Counted from the stretch's first letter, positions 42,623 to 51,457 are shown. The stretch is 64,000 nt of DNA from Cyanobacteria bacterium FACHB-DQ100 (GCA_014695195.1 JACJNW010000032.1:1-64000), one strand, 5' to 3'. Numbers and translations: made by a program. The notes: a model not told the origin generated them from the letters alone.

Positions 42623-43810
42623 CTAAGGAACAATCACTGCTCCAGTTTTCTCATCAAACAGATGAATTTTGTCGATCGGCACAAACAATCTCAGAGCTTC
42701 ACCCAGCCTGACGGTGCGATCGGGAGTGGTACGAACCTGCATGGTGTCTGACTTGTCAGCGAGTCTGACAGAGAGAACGGTTTCATGCCCTAAAGCTTCG
42801 ATTAAATCGACTGCAACTAGAATGGTCTGCTCATTAGAATCGCTTAAACTCAGATGCTCAGGACGAATGCCTAGCGTAATCATTTGACCATCGTAGCGGC
42901 TGAGCGCTGATGCCCAGTGATTCGGGAGTGTGAGTTGAAATAGAGCATGATGCAAGGTCAATGGAGCGCGAACTTGCATCGGAATGAAATTCATTGGGGG
43001 CGATCCAATAAACTCAGCCACGAAGCGATTTGCAGGGTGATTGTAGAGTTCTAGCGGTGTGGCAAGCTGTTGAATCTGTCCGCCGTTCATGACGGCAATG
43101 CGATCGCCCATTGTCATCGCTTCGGTTTGATCATGCGTGACATAAATTGTGGTGGTTCCTAACTGACGCTGAAGTTTGACAATCTGCGCCCGTGTTTCGG
43201 CTCTGAGCTTTGCATCTAAGTTTGAGAGCGGTTCATCCATCAGAAAGACTTGCGGGTTTCTTGCCATGGCTCGACCGAGTGCAACTCGCTGTTTTTGTCC
43301 ACCTGAAAGCTGTTTCGGTAGGCGATGCAATAATGGCTCAATTTGCAGCATTTGTGCGACCAGCTTGACTCGTTCTCGAACGGCGCGTTCTCGATCGCTG
43401 ATGTAACGCATTCCACTGGGTAAGTTTCGCGTCGCTCCAACCGCTAAATTTTCTGTCCAATTCGCATTTTTTCCGTCTAACTTGGTGCGTCGTAGTCCAA
43501 ATGCCAAATTATCATAGACGCTCATGTGTGGGTAAAGCGCGTAGTTCTGAAACACCATGGCGATATCGCGCTCTTTCGGTGGCAAATCGTTAACTACGCG
43601 ATCGCTCACTCGAATGTTTCCAGCAGTGAGTTCTTCGAGTCCTGCAATCAGTCTTAACAAGGTGCTTTTGCCGCATCCTGAGGGGCCAACTAGCACCATA
43701 AATTCACCGTCTTCGATCAGGAGATTAATCGATCGCAACACGGCTGTATTTTCGCTTTGATCGCCCTTTTGATAGGATTTGTAGACGTTTTCGAGAACAA
43801 CTTGAGCCAC
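42623..43810 (-). CDS. MalK/UgpC-type ABC transporter ATPase
   Basis: A 395-residue ATPase that powers CUT1 sugar importers. It has Walker A GPSGCGKST, Q-loop VFQNYALYPH, signature LSGGQKQR, Walker B VFLMDEP, D-loop SNLDAK, switch His in YVTHDQTEAMT, and a C-terminal TOBE/OB regulatory domain (GIRPEHLSLSD). An insertion of about 35 residues (DGKNANWTENLAVG to RERAVRE) sits between the Q-loop helix FGLRR and the helix KLVAQML, where family members usually have a short link. It starts with GTG. The substrate is unknown. The binding protein at 39404 is the natural partner; permeases must be elsewhere. Confidence 0.92.
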   Translation of the reverse strand: MAQVVLENVYKSYQKGDQSENTAVLRSINLLIEDGEFMVLVGPSGCGKSTLLRLIAGLEELTAGNIRVSDRVVNDLPPKERDIAMVFQNYALYPHMSVYDNLAFGLRRTKLDGKNANWTENLAVGATRNLPSGMRYISDRERAVRERVKLVAQMLQIEPLLHRLPKQLSGGQKQRVALGRAMARNPQVFLMDEPLSNLDAKLRAETRAQIVKLQRQLGTTTIYVTHDQTEAMTMGDRIAVMNGGQIQQLATPLELYNHPANRFVAEFIGSPPMNFIPMQVRAPLTLHHALFQLTLPNHWASALSRYDGQMITLGIRPEHLSLSDSNEQTILVAVDLIEALGHETVLSVRLADKSDTMQVRTTPDRTVRLGEALRLFVPIDKIHLFDEKTGAVIVP

Positions 43811-43837
43811 GGTATTGCCCTAATGCGTAGAAGCAGT

Positions 43838-44650
43838 TTATCGCATTTGCGGCAATGCAGAAATTCCCCAAATTCGCACCGTTTTATCTTCACTCCCGCT
43901 AACAATTAAAGACTGATCTTCATTGACAGCAACGGCTGTAACCAGGCTTGTATGTCCCTGCAATTGACAAACTTCCCGCCCTGCCTGCAAATCCCAGATT
44001 TTAATTGTGTTCTGACTGCCGCTAATGAGATAGCGATCGTCATTTCTCGTCACCGATGCAATTTGCCTTAATTTAATCTCGGTCGGCTCAATTTCTTGAC
44101 CGTTTTTCAGACTCCACGATCGTACCTTGCGCTTTGCTCCTTGAATCATAAAAATATCAGCTTCGCTATCAATCGAAATGGTGTAAACAAAGGTATAAGC
44201 CTGAATGCTAAACATGACATCTTCAGCCGCAATGTCCCAAACCTGAATCAATCCCTCTCGACTCGCACTAATCGCGATCGCTCGATCTCCATACCGTAAA
44301 TGCTGTGTTGCAACTGCGATTGCTGTAATTCCAGTGTGATGTCCTTTTAATGCCGCTAAACATTCAAACAATCGATAGTGCGGATACAATTGCAGTAGTT
44401 CTGGATAAGGTTGCAACAATGTATAAGCAACTTTCTGAACTGCGATCGCCGAATCATCTAAGGCTTGAACTAACAGATCTAGCCCTGCTGCTGTGTGTTG
44501 AATTTCTTGCAAGGCTGCAATTCGTTGATCGATGCGATCGCTCTTAAGCCGTTGCCGAATGCCGTCGATTCCTCCCAATACAGCGCTACCCATCATCGGA
44601 CGGGCTAAATTTCCTAGCACTGCATCAAATTCGTTCGGGGAATTCGTCAC
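43838..44650 (-). CDS. WD40-repeat protein with HEAT-like N-terminus
   Basis: A 270-residue protein. Residues about 20-85 look like a helical HEAT-type segment (RIAALQEIQHTAAGLDLLVQ). Residues about 95-270 hold about four WD40 repeats, ending LIQVWDI, KVRSWSL, TIKIWDL and TVRIWGI, with GHHTGITAIAV and GHTSLVTAVAV repeat starts. Four blades are too few for a normal closed propeller, so it may dimerise or be a remnant of a larger protein. It starts with GTG. The function is unknown. It ends 27 bases before the ABC ATPase start and is divergent from ycf46. Confidence 0.8.
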   Translation of the reverse strand: MTNSPNEFDAVLGNLARPMMGSAVLGGIDGIRQRLKSDRIDQRIAALQEIQHTAAGLDLLVQALDDSAIAVQKVAYTLLQPYPELLQLYPHYRLFECLAALKGHHTGITAIAVATQHLRYGDRAIAISASREGLIQVWDIAAEDVMFSIQAYTFVYTISIDSEADIFMIQGAKRKVRSWSLKNGQEIEPTEIKLRQIASVTRNDDRYLISGSQNTIKIWDLQAGREVCQLQGHTSLVTAVAVNEDQSLIVSGSEDKTVRIWGISALPQMR

Positions 44651-44741
44651 ACTGAGTTAATACCATACTTTCTCTAGTGTGCCGAAAATTCAATTTGCTG
44701 GCTGTGGTATATTCGAACCAAATTTCGTCGCGATCGTTCAC

Positions 44742-46328
44742 ATGGTTGCTACTCGCTCTCAGCAAGAAATTATCGAGCAACTCGATTTGATGTTACGCGC
44801 TCGATATCCACTGATTTACTTAGTCGGAGTCGAAGAGGACTCGATCGAAGCCGTTCTTCTACAAGTGTGCCAACAATCCGAGCGGGAATTACGATGCTGG
44901 GATATTGTGCGCGGTTGGGATGATAACGGAGCAGACAAAGGATCAGCGATCGCAGCCCTTGGACGCATTGCCAAAGCTTCAAATAATCAAGCTGCAGTTT
45001 ATGTTCTGCGCGATCTTCATCCGATTCTCAAATTTCCGCTACAAGCAACGAATGCTCCAATCGTGCGGGAGATCAAAAACCTGGCGCGTGACCTGAAGCG
45101 CAGTCGTAAAACCTTGGTACTCACAAGCCATTCTCTTGATGTGCCACAAGAGATTATCGAAGAAATGACGGTAATCGACTTCCCGCTCCCTGATGTAGAA
45201 GAAATTGATGCGCTGATTGCTCAGATCGTTGTGGCGGAAAAGCTCAAACTCTCTCAACTGGGTCGCGAACAATTGGTAAAAGCTTGTCAGGGATTGAGCC
45301 GCGCCCGAATTCAGCGAGTATTAGCTAAAGCGATCGCAGCCAAACAACACATCAGCGAACAAGATATTGATAGTGTTCTTGAGGCTAAACGCCAAGCGAT
45401 TCGTCAAACTGGAATTCTAGAATTCTTCACCACCCAAGAATCGCTCAAAAGTGTGGGAGGTTTAGACAATCTGAAAAAATGGGTACAAATGCGCCAAGAT
45501 AGCTTTACCGAAGAAGCAAGGCGCTACGGCATTCCGAATCCAAAGGGCGTTCTACTTGCAGGCATTCAAGGTACAGGAAAATCACTGTCTGCAAAGACGA
45601 TCGCGCACGAATGGCGCTTACCTCTATTGCGGCTCGATGCGGGTCGATTGTTTGGCGGACTGGTCGGGGAAAGCGAAAGTCGAGTGCGGCAGATGATCCG
45701 AATTGTCGAAGCGATCGCGCCCTGTGTGCTGTGGATGGACGAAATCGATAAAGCATTCGGCAACATTAATGCAGGCATGGACGGAGATTCTGGCACCAGT
45801 CGCCGTGTGTTTGGCAGTCTGATTACTTGGATGCAGGAGAAAACGAGTCCAGTCTTCATTGTTGCGACTGCGAATAATGTTCAAATTCTCCCGGCTGAAC
45901 TCCTACGCAAAGGTCGCTTTGATGAAATTTTCTTCCTCAATTTGCCAACCGAGCCAGAACGACGCGATATCTTTCGAGTGCATCTTCAGAGATTACGATC
46001 GAGCCGACTCCGCGAGTTCGATTTAGCGTTACTCGCTCGTCAGACTCAGCAGTTTAGCGGTGCAGAAATTGAGCAAACGATCGTCGATGGAATGCAACGG
46101 GCTTTTAGTCAGGGCAGTCCTGGCAACCGTCGAGACTTTACAACTGAAGATATCGTGCGGGCGATCGAAGAATCTGTTCCCCTCGCTGCGATCGCGCGTG
46201 ATCAAATCGATGCCCTGAAACAATGGGCTGCCAATTCAGGAGCACGTCCAGCTTCACAGGATATACAGTTGATCGAAGAGTTACGCGCCATTACTCGCCA
46301 GCGTGGAATTGATTTGGAGATTGAATAA
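44742..46328 (+). CDS. ycf46: Ycf46-type AAA ATPase
   Basis: A 528-residue AAA+ protein conserved in cyanobacteria and red-lineage plastids (ycf46). The start ATG at 44742 fits the family N-terminus (IEQLDLMLRARYPLIYLVG); a GTG at 44679 is open but adds an unrelated stretch. The N-terminal half is a degenerate regulatory domain (about 1-230). The ATPase domain (about 240-430) has Walker A AGIQGTGKS, Walker B CVLWMDEIDKAF, sensor ATANN and the arginine-finger-type ELLRKGRFDE. Work in cyanobacteria links Ycf46 to CO2 response and carbon uptake; that is family knowledge. It is followed without a gap by ycf35. Confidence 0.92.
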   Translation: MVATRSQQEIIEQLDLMLRARYPLIYLVGVEEDSIEAVLLQVCQQSERELRCWDIVRGWDDNGADKGSAIAALGRIAKASNNQAAVYVLRDLHPILKFPLQATNAPIVREIKNLARDLKRSRKTLVLTSHSLDVPQEIIEEMTVIDFPLPDVEEIDALIAQIVVAEKLKLSQLGREQLVKACQGLSRARIQRVLAKAIAAKQHISEQDIDSVLEAKRQAIRQTGILEFFTTQESLKSVGGLDNLKKWVQMRQDSFTEEARRYGIPNPKGVLLAGIQGTGKSLSAKTIAHEWRLPLLRLDAGRLFGGLVGESESRVRQMIRIVEAIAPCVLWMDEIDKAFGNINAGMDGDSGTSRRVFGSLITWMQEKTSPVFIVATANNVQILPAELLRKGRFDEIFFLNLPTEPERRDIFRVHLQRLRSSRLREFDLALLARQTQQFSGAEIEQTIVDGMQRAFSQGSPGNRRDFTTEDIVRAIEESVPLAAIARDQIDALKQWAANSGARPASQDIQLIEELRAITRQRGIDLEIE

Positions 46329-46703
46329 ATGTCACACTTTACGACGATTAAAGTTGAAATCAAAGACGGCGAAGTGCTACATCAAGCCTTACGCGAACTC
46401 AGATACAAAGTTGAGCAAAATGCACTTGTGCGAGGCTATCAAGGCAATAAAATTCAAGCAGATTATGTCATTCGGCGATCGAATGGCTACGATCTCGGCT
46501 TTCGACGCGAAGGCGATGAATACGTCCTGATTGCAGACTTCTGGGGAGCGCGAATCAATCAAACGCAATTTATCAATGAAGTTCAGCAAAAATACGCCCA
46601 CAAGCAACTGCAAAGGACTGCCGCAGAGCAGGGATATACGATCGAAGCTGAAGAAGTCCTAGAAGATGGAACCGTGCGAGTCGTCGTCGGACGCTGGATT
46701 TAA
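46329..46703 (+). CDS. ycf35: Ycf35 / DUF1257 family protein
   Basis: A 124-residue soluble protein of the DUF1257 family, encoded in many algal plastids as ycf35, of unknown function. It starts MSHFTTIKVEIKDGEVLHQA and has the conserved YDLGFRREGDEYVLIADFWG core. Its ATG follows the ycf46 stop codon directly, so the two are very likely translated together. This adjacency suggests a joint role. A strong hairpin follows. Confidence 0.93.
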   Translation: MSHFTTIKVEIKDGEVLHQALRELRYKVEQNALVRGYQGNKIQADYVIRRSNGYDLGFRREGDEYVLIADFWGARINQTQFINEVQQKYAHKQLQRTAAEQGYTIEAEEVLEDGTVRVVVGRWI

Positions 46704-46710
46704 ATAGCTT

Positions 46711-46745
46711 GAGTGCCGTTGAGATTAGATTTCAACGGCACTCAT
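46711..46745. terminator. Bidirectional hairpin between ycf35 and the ChaB-like gene
   Basis: TGAGTGCCGTTGA (46711-46723) pairs perfectly with TCAACGGCACTCA (46733-46745), a 13-bp stem with a nine-base loop. It lies between two convergent genes. No clear T-run follows, but the stem strength and place fit a shared terminator. Confidence 0.75.
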
Positions 46746-46749
46746 AGAT

Positions 46750-46947
46750 TTACAAAACTTCAACAATCGCGCTATTCAAACTCACCGCTTGATTTCTCAC
46801 CGCACTCCAGGCAATTTGGTGCGCTTTCGACTCCTCCCCATACCACTGAAGCGCAGAGTTAAACGCTACCCTATAGAAGTGCTGGGCAGTTTCCGACAGG
46901 CGATCGCGAACCTCTTTGGGCAATTCGCGATTACTTTGGTACGACAT
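46750..46947 (-). CDS. Small ChaB-like protein
   Basis: A 65-residue protein similar to ChaB-family proteins, with ELPKEVRDRLSETAQHFYRV, AFNSALQWYG and AHQIAWSAVRNQ. In E. coli chaB is named for a supposed cation transport regulator, but the family's biochemical role is unclear. Cyanobacterial genomes often carry short copies of this kind. GGAGG nine bases before the ATG supports the start. It is convergent with ycf35. Confidence 0.78.
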   Translation of the reverse strand: MSYQSNRELPKEVRDRLSETAQHFYRVAFNSALQWYGEESKAHQIAWSAVRNQAVSLNSAIVEVL

Positions 46948-47052
46948 TCAAGCCGCCTCCAGTAATGGGATAATTTTCAAGTATCCCGGCTGTGTGGACA
47001 AAACTCACCTGCCCTATGGAATATCTTCAGGATTTGATTTAAGGAGACCACT

Positions 47053-48351
47053 TTGATCACAGGTACTTTGAAAACCACCAAATCAGATGAAATCTTTGCG
47101 GCTGCTCAGAAATTAATGCCGGGTGGCGTAAGTTCTCCCGTTCGGGCGTTTAAGTCGGTAGGCGGACAGCCGATCGTGTTCGATCGCGTCAAAGGCGCTT
47201 ACGCTTGGGATGTCGATGGCAATCAATACATCGACTATATTGGCACTTGGGGGCCTGCGATTTGCGGTCATGCGCATCCAGAGGTGATTCGGGCAATCCA
47301 AGCGGCGGCGGAAAAAGGAACGAGTTTCGGCGCGCCGTCTTACCTCGAAAACGTCCTCGCGGAAATGGTAATCGACGCGGTTCCCAGTATCGAAATGGTG
47401 CGGTTTGTGAATTCGGGAACGGAAGCCTGTATGTCGGTGCTGCGCTTGATGCGGGCATTCACCGGACGCGAGAAAATTATTAAGTTTGAAGGCTGCTACC
47501 ACGGACACGCAGATATGTTCTTGGTGAAGGCTGGATCGGGTGTGGCAACGCTCGGTTTACCGGATTCTCCCGGTGTGCCTAAATCTACCACCAGCAGTAC
47601 GCTGACTGCACCGTATAACGACCTAGAAGCAGTCAAACAGCTACTTGAAGAAAATCCGGGTGAAGTGGCAGGCGTAATGCTGGAGCCGATCGTCGGAAAT
47701 GCTGGATTTATTCCCCCAGACCCCGGCTTCCTTGCGGGCTTGCGCGAACTCACGACAGAACACGGAGCGCTGCTGGTGTTCGATGAAGTGATGACCGGAT
47801 TCCGTATCGCTTACGGTGGAGTGCAAGAGAAGTTTGGCATTACCCCGGACTTAACCACATTGGGTAAAGTGATCGGCGGTGGTTTACCTGTCGGTGCTTA
47901 TGGCGGTCGGCGCGAAATCATGGAGATGGTTGCTCCCGCAGGCCCGATGTACCAAGCAGGAACGCTCTCCGGCAATCCGTTGGCAATGACGGCGGGAATT
48001 AAAACACTCGAACTGCTGCGTCAACCGGGGACGTATGACTATCTCGATCGCATCACTTCACGCCTGATCGCAGGTCTACTTGATGTCGCCAAACAAACTG
48101 GACATGCCGCTTGCGGGGGTTCGATTAGCGGAATGTTTGGCTTCTTCTTTGCCGAAGGGCCTGTTCACAGCTACGAAGATGCGAAAAAATCGGACTTGTC
48201 GAAGTTCAGCAAGTTTCATCGCGGAATGTTAGAGCAGGGGGTTTACCTCGCTCCATCGCAGTTTGAAGCAGGCTTTACCTCGCTGGCGCACACCGATGAA
48301 GATATCGATCGCACGATTGAAGCAGCACGATCGGTGATGTCAAGTTTGTAA
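47053..48351 (+). CDS. hemL: Glutamate-1-semialdehyde 2,1-aminomutase
   Basis: HemL is a PLP enzyme that isomerises glutamate-1-semialdehyde to 5-aminolevulinate, the precursor of chlorophyll, haem and bilins. The 432-residue protein has the start region [19 protein letters not shown], the PLP pocket [18 protein letters not shown] and the catalytic Lys in [17 protein letters not shown]. The start is TTG at 47053, six bases after AAGGAG. This gives the usual family length; no in-frame ATG lies before the conserved region. A strong terminator follows. Confidence 0.96.
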   Translation: MITGTLKTTKSDEIFAAAQKLMPGGVSSPVRAFKSVGGQPIVFDRVKGAYAWDVDGNQYIDYIGTWGPAICGHAHPEVIRAIQAAAEKGTSFGAPSYLENVLAEMVIDAVPSIEMVRFVNSGTEACMSVLRLMRAFTGREKIIKFEGCYHGHADMFLVKAGSGVATLGLPDSPGVPKSTTSSTLTAPYNDLEAVKQLLEENPGEVAGVMLEPIVGNAGFIPPDPGFLAGLRELTTEHGALLVFDEVMTGFRIAYGGVQEKFGITPDLTTLGKVIGGGLPVGAYGGRREIMEMVAPAGPMYQAGTLSGNPLAMTAGIKTLELLRQPGTYDYLDRITSRLIAGLLDVAKQTGHAACGGSISGMFGFFFAEGPVHSYEDAKKSDLSKFSKFHRGMLEQGVYLAPSQFEAGFTSLAHTDEDIDRTIEAARSVMSSL

Positions 48352-48368
48352 GCTTTCTACTGAAATGC

Positions 48369-48403
48369 AAAAGCCGGAGGATTTACTTCTTCCGGCTTTT
48401 TTT
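48369..48403. terminator. Intrinsic terminator between hemL and smtA
   Basis: AAAAGCCGGA (48369-48378) pairs with TCCGGCTTTT (48391-48400), ten base pairs with a 12-base loop, ending in a run of seven T on the plus strand (48397-48403). It also has a four-T tail on the minus strand, so it can serve both hemL and smtA. Confidence 0.88.
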
Positions 48404-48409
48404 AGTTTT

Positions 48410-48574
48410 TTAGCAGTTGCAGCCTTTGTGTCCACAGTCACCATGTCCGTCTTGATGTCCATCTGCACAGGCTTCGCTGCAATAGAATTTATCGTCTTTC
48501 TGAACAGCGCTATCGGTTGAGACGATGCACAGGCAAGGTTCACAAGCGCATTTCATTTGGGTTACGGTCGTCAT
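48410..48574 (-). CDS. smtA: SmtA/BmtA-type zinc metallothionein
   Basis: A 54-residue protein that binds and stores zinc and shields against zinc or cadmium. It has nine cysteines, C9, 11, 14, 16, 32, 36, 47, 52 and 54, and histidines at 40, 44 and 49, in KCACEPCLC, YCSEACADGH and CGHKGCNC. These match Synechococcus SmtA, including the Cys9/14/32/36 zinc-finger set. GGAG lies eight bases before the ATG. A TAGAAT box and an SmtB-type operator lie upstream. No smtB gene is next to it; the divergent neighbour is asnB. Confidence 0.96.
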   Translation of the reverse strand: MTTVTQMKCACEPCLCIVSTDSAVQKDDKFYCSEACADGHQDGHGDCGHKGCNC

Positions 48575-48601
48575 CTTATTTTCTCCGAATCAGTTGGCTT
48601 G

Positions 48602-48629
48602 ATTCTAACATCTGAATGCTTGTTCAGAT
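48602..48629 (-). promoter_or_regulatory. smtA promoter with ArsR/SmtB-type operator
   Basis: ATCTGAA (48610-48616) and TTCAGAT (48623-48629) are exact inverted halves with a six-base spacer, the form of operators bound by zinc-responsive SmtB/ArsR repressors. On the minus strand it lies two bases upstream of TAGAAT (48602-48607), a likely -10 box, so bound repressor would block RNA polymerase. TTCAGATATT recurs as a direct repeat at 48623-48632 and 48659-48668, giving a possible second half-site toward asnB. Confidence 0.75.
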
Positions 48630-48779
48630 ATTACAAACTTCTACATAAAGCAGATGGCTTCAGATATTCATTCAAATAACAGAAAATCTTAAATTATTCC
48701 AAACAATAGATTCTTTGAAATGTGATCCTGCATACAGTGAGCAAAGCGAATTGATTTCCTAGTTGTAGGAGAAAGGTGT

Positions 48780-50819
48780 ATGTGTGGCATTGGTGGTATT
48801 TTCCAGCACGACCCAGCAAGACCGATCGATCCTGCGGTTTTAATCGCAATGGCAGCCATTCAATCGCATCGAGGGCCAGATGGCTGCGGCTGGAAAACGA
48901 TCAACGATCGCGGTGTCGGTTTCACTCATGCCCGTTTAGCCATTATTGATTTAAACGCCGATCGTGCTCGTCAGCCCTTTGTGTCAGAAAATCAGCAAAT
49001 CATGATCGCTCACAATGGCGAATTCTATGACTACAAACGCATTCGAGCAGACCTGACTTCACGCGGCTATCAGTTTAAATCCAAAAGCGATACAGAGCTA
49101 TTGATGCACTTAACTCACCGCTTCGGATTAGAAGGTGCATTACCTCATCTGCGCGGAGAATTCGGCTTTGCAATCTATGAAAAGCAATACGATCGACTCA
49201 CATTAGTACGCGATCGCTTTGGCATTAAGCCCTTGTTCTGGACAATGACTCCAGAAGGGTTGGTGTTTGGTTCTGAGATTAAGGTCTTATTTGCTCATCC
49301 CGCAGTCAAGCGTAAAATTTCATCACACGGACTGTATCATCAACTCATGCAACTCATGGTTCCGGGAACGACTGCATTTGAGGAAGTTCACGCAGTTCAA
49401 CCGGGACAGATGGTGATTGTTGAGCGTCAAGATGGAGAACTGAAGGTTCGCACCAAAACTTACTGGGATTTGAACTTTCCCTTACTCAGCGATCGTACCC
49501 AACAATACGACGACGAGTATTACATCGAAACGCTAAGAGAACGCTTTATCGAAGCAATTCAACTCAAGTTAGAAGCAGATGTTCCGGTGGCTTGCTATCT
49601 ATCGGGTGGAATTGATTCTTGCACAATTTTAGGAATTGCTGCCGCCTGCCAACAATCTCCGGTGAAAGCGTTTACAGTTGGATTTGACAATCAGGACTAT
49701 GATGAAACTGAGATTTCAAAACAAATGTCGCAAGCGGTCGGAGCCGATCAAGACATTGTAATGACGCGGGGGGGCGAACTATACGATCACTTTGCTCGCG
49801 CAATTTGGCACACCGAGCGCAGTATCTACAATACGTTTACGATCGCCAAACTGCTCCTGAGTGAGCACGTCCATAAAGCCGGATATCGCGTTGTTCTCAC
49901 GGGTGAAGGCTCCGACGAACTGTTTGCCGGATATCCTCAACTGCGATTGGATATGATTCGTCACGGCATGAATGATGCCACTCCAGAGGAACGCGCCGAT
50001 CTCGAAGCTTGGCTACAAGAAAGTAATCGATTGTTCCAGGGCAATCTACTAGCTCAAAAAGCATTAGATGATCCAGCCCTAACTCAGTTAGTTGGCTTCA
50101 CGCCGAGTTGCTTACAGTCCTGGTTATCAATGGGGGCACAAGTTCCTGGATTGTTGCACCCGGAGCATCGCGCTGCAACTGCGAACTATTCACCTGGAGC
50201 AGCGATCGCTACCGCCCTTGATCCTGCTCAAATCTCCGCTCGACATCCGCTTGATAAAGTGCAATACATTTGGATCAAAACTCAGTTTGAATCACAAGTT
50301 CTGGGATGGGCAGGCGATCGCGTCGATATGGCAAACTCAATGGAAGCGCGTCCTCCATTCTTGGATCATCATTTAGTTGAATTTGCGGTCACACTCCCGC
50401 CATTGATGCGTTTTCGCGGCAAGCGAGATAAGTATGTGTTGCGGGAAGCAATGAAGGGACTATTACCGCAAGCATTGTACGATCGCCAGAAGTTTGCGTT
50501 TATGGCTCCTCCTTCGCATACGGATGTGGAAAAGCAAAGAGCATTGCGATCGCTGTGTGATCTGTATCTTTCAAACCGGGCGATCGCAGATGCAGGATTG
50601 CTTGATGCTGAGGCAGTGAATCAAGTGCTGCAACGCCATGCCGATCCGAACACACCGCTTTCTGCACGAACTCAGCTAGATGGCATTATCAATCATCTAT
50701 TAAGTGTTCAGATGTTGCATCAGCAGTTTGTTGCGGCAGATATTCCGAGATTGGCAAGGGAGCGATCGCAGCACTTAAATTGGCGATCTCACCAACCTGT
50801 CCTCTCTGGGGTCAGCTAA
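48780..50819 (+). CDS. asnB: Asparagine synthase (glutamine-hydrolysing)
   Basis: A 679-residue AsnB-type enzyme. The N-terminal glutaminase domain starts MCGIGGIF with nucleophile Cys2, followed by SHRGPDGCG and AHNGEFYD. The synthase domain has the pyrophosphate loop CYLSGGIDSCT, LTGEGSDELFAGYP and SMEARPPFLDH. It makes asparagine from aspartate and glutamine, although relatives of this length also amidate other products. TAGGAGA lies eight or nine bases before the ATG. A weak NtcA-like sequence (GTG, eight bases, TAC, 48722-48735) lies upstream. Confidence 0.92.
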   Translation: MCGIGGIFQHDPARPIDPAVLIAMAAIQSHRGPDGCGWKTINDRGVGFTHARLAIIDLNADRARQPFVSENQQIMIAHNGEFYDYKRIRADLTSRGYQFKSKSDTELLMHLTHRFGLEGALPHLRGEFGFAIYEKQYDRLTLVRDRFGIKPLFWTMTPEGLVFGSEIKVLFAHPAVKRKISSHGLYHQLMQLMVPGTTAFEEVHAVQPGQMVIVERQDGELKVRTKTYWDLNFPLLSDRTQQYDDEYYIETLRERFIEAIQLKLEADVPVACYLSGGIDSCTILGIAAACQQSPVKAFTVGFDNQDYDETEISKQMSQAVGADQDIVMTRGGELYDHFARAIWHTERSIYNTFTIAKLLLSEHVHKAGYRVVLTGEGSDELFAGYPQLRLDMIRHGMNDATPEERADLEAWLQESNRLFQGNLLAQKALDDPALTQLVGFTPSCLQSWLSMGAQVPGLLHPEHRAATANYSPGAAIATALDPAQISARHPLDKVQYIWIKTQFESQVLGWAGDRVDMANSMEARPPFLDHHLVEFAVTLPPLMRFRGKRDKYVLREAMKGLLPQALYDRQKFAFMAPPSHTDVEKQRALRSLCDLYLSNRAIADAGLLDAEAVNQVLQRHADPNTPLSARTQLDGIINHLLSVQMLHQQFVAADIPRLARERSQHLNWRSHQPVLSGVS

Positions 50820-50862
50820 GGCGAATGCAACGAGTTTCTCGCTTCGGCTCGATCGGCTTCTT

Positions 50863-50967
50863 GCCCCCTAAATCCCCCACAAGTGAGGGACTTTGAAAGC
50901 CGGAAAACTTCTTAAGCTTAGGGAATTGTTCTTCTCTAAGTCCCCTAGAATGGGGGATTGAGGGGGC
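50863..50967. repeat. Palindromic interspersed repeat, second complete copy
   Basis: A 105-bp copy of the element at 39189-39292. The left end GCCCCCTAAATCCCCC (50863-50878) is identical; the right end GGGGGATTGAGGGGGC (50952-50967) has one change. Inner arms have decayed (GAGGGACTTTGAA and CTAAGTCCCC), so internal pairing is weaker than in the first copy. It follows asnB by 43 bases. Confidence 0.88.
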
Positions 50968-51316
50968 GACCCGGATTTGACATCGGAGCGAACGCTTCCC
51001 ATCGAACCCACATTCACAGAGTTGTGCGATGACCTCAAACATACATCAAAGGGTCTGGCAAAACGCCAAACCCTGAAAACTGTAGTCACTTAGTTGTATG
51101 TGTAGCTGAAACAAGAAGTAACAAGTAAGGTGGACAAAATCGCAAACATTCTAATCAGCATTCACCACACATTCAGCCAAATCAGGCTGTAGTTTTCATT
51201 GAACTTTAGCTTGCCTCAAATTGAACCATTAAACTGAAGTGAAAGAGACAAATCTGAAAGTAATTGAAGGTTGATCGTAGTTTCGCCTTTTAGACTTTGC
51301 GAGCGATTAAAGCAGG

Positions 51317-51369
51317 AGACACAGGCTTTAACCTGACTGGGAAGAAGGGTTTCAACTTCTTTTGTGTCT
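51317..51369. ncRNA. Candidate branched RNA structure
   Basis: AGACACA (51317-51323) pairs with TGTGTCT (51363-51369), enclosing a short GG/CC hairpin and an AAGAAG/CTTCTT hairpin with loop GGTTTCAA, a multi-branched 53-base fold. It may be a small RNA part or a terminator for the peptidoglycan-binding gene on the minus strand. This is structure reasoning only. Confidence 0.25.
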
Positions 51370-51457
51370 TGAATCTAAAGTAGCACTCCCATCTCAGTTC
51401 GGCTCACTCAATTCACTAATGTTTACAGCGCTTTACGGACTGCAACGATCGCCCAAA

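Larger units (their letters stand above)
50820..51457. other. 638-bp intergenic region with repeat and hairpins
   Basis: No protein gene can be supported. It holds the palindromic repeat at 50863-50967, a hairpin GGGT-c-TGGC/GCCA-a-ACCC at 51051-51073, a CAGCC/GGCTG stem at 51174-51189 followed by TAGTTTTC, and a branched fold at 51317-51369. Parts could be transcribed as a small RNA or be 3' ends of asnB and of the peptidoglycan-binding gene. Confidence 0.5.

Noticed and set aside
48340-48543. 67-codon minus-strand frame across the hemL end
   Set aside because: It crosses the terminator and overlaps smtA in a different frame; the SmtA frame explains this stretch.
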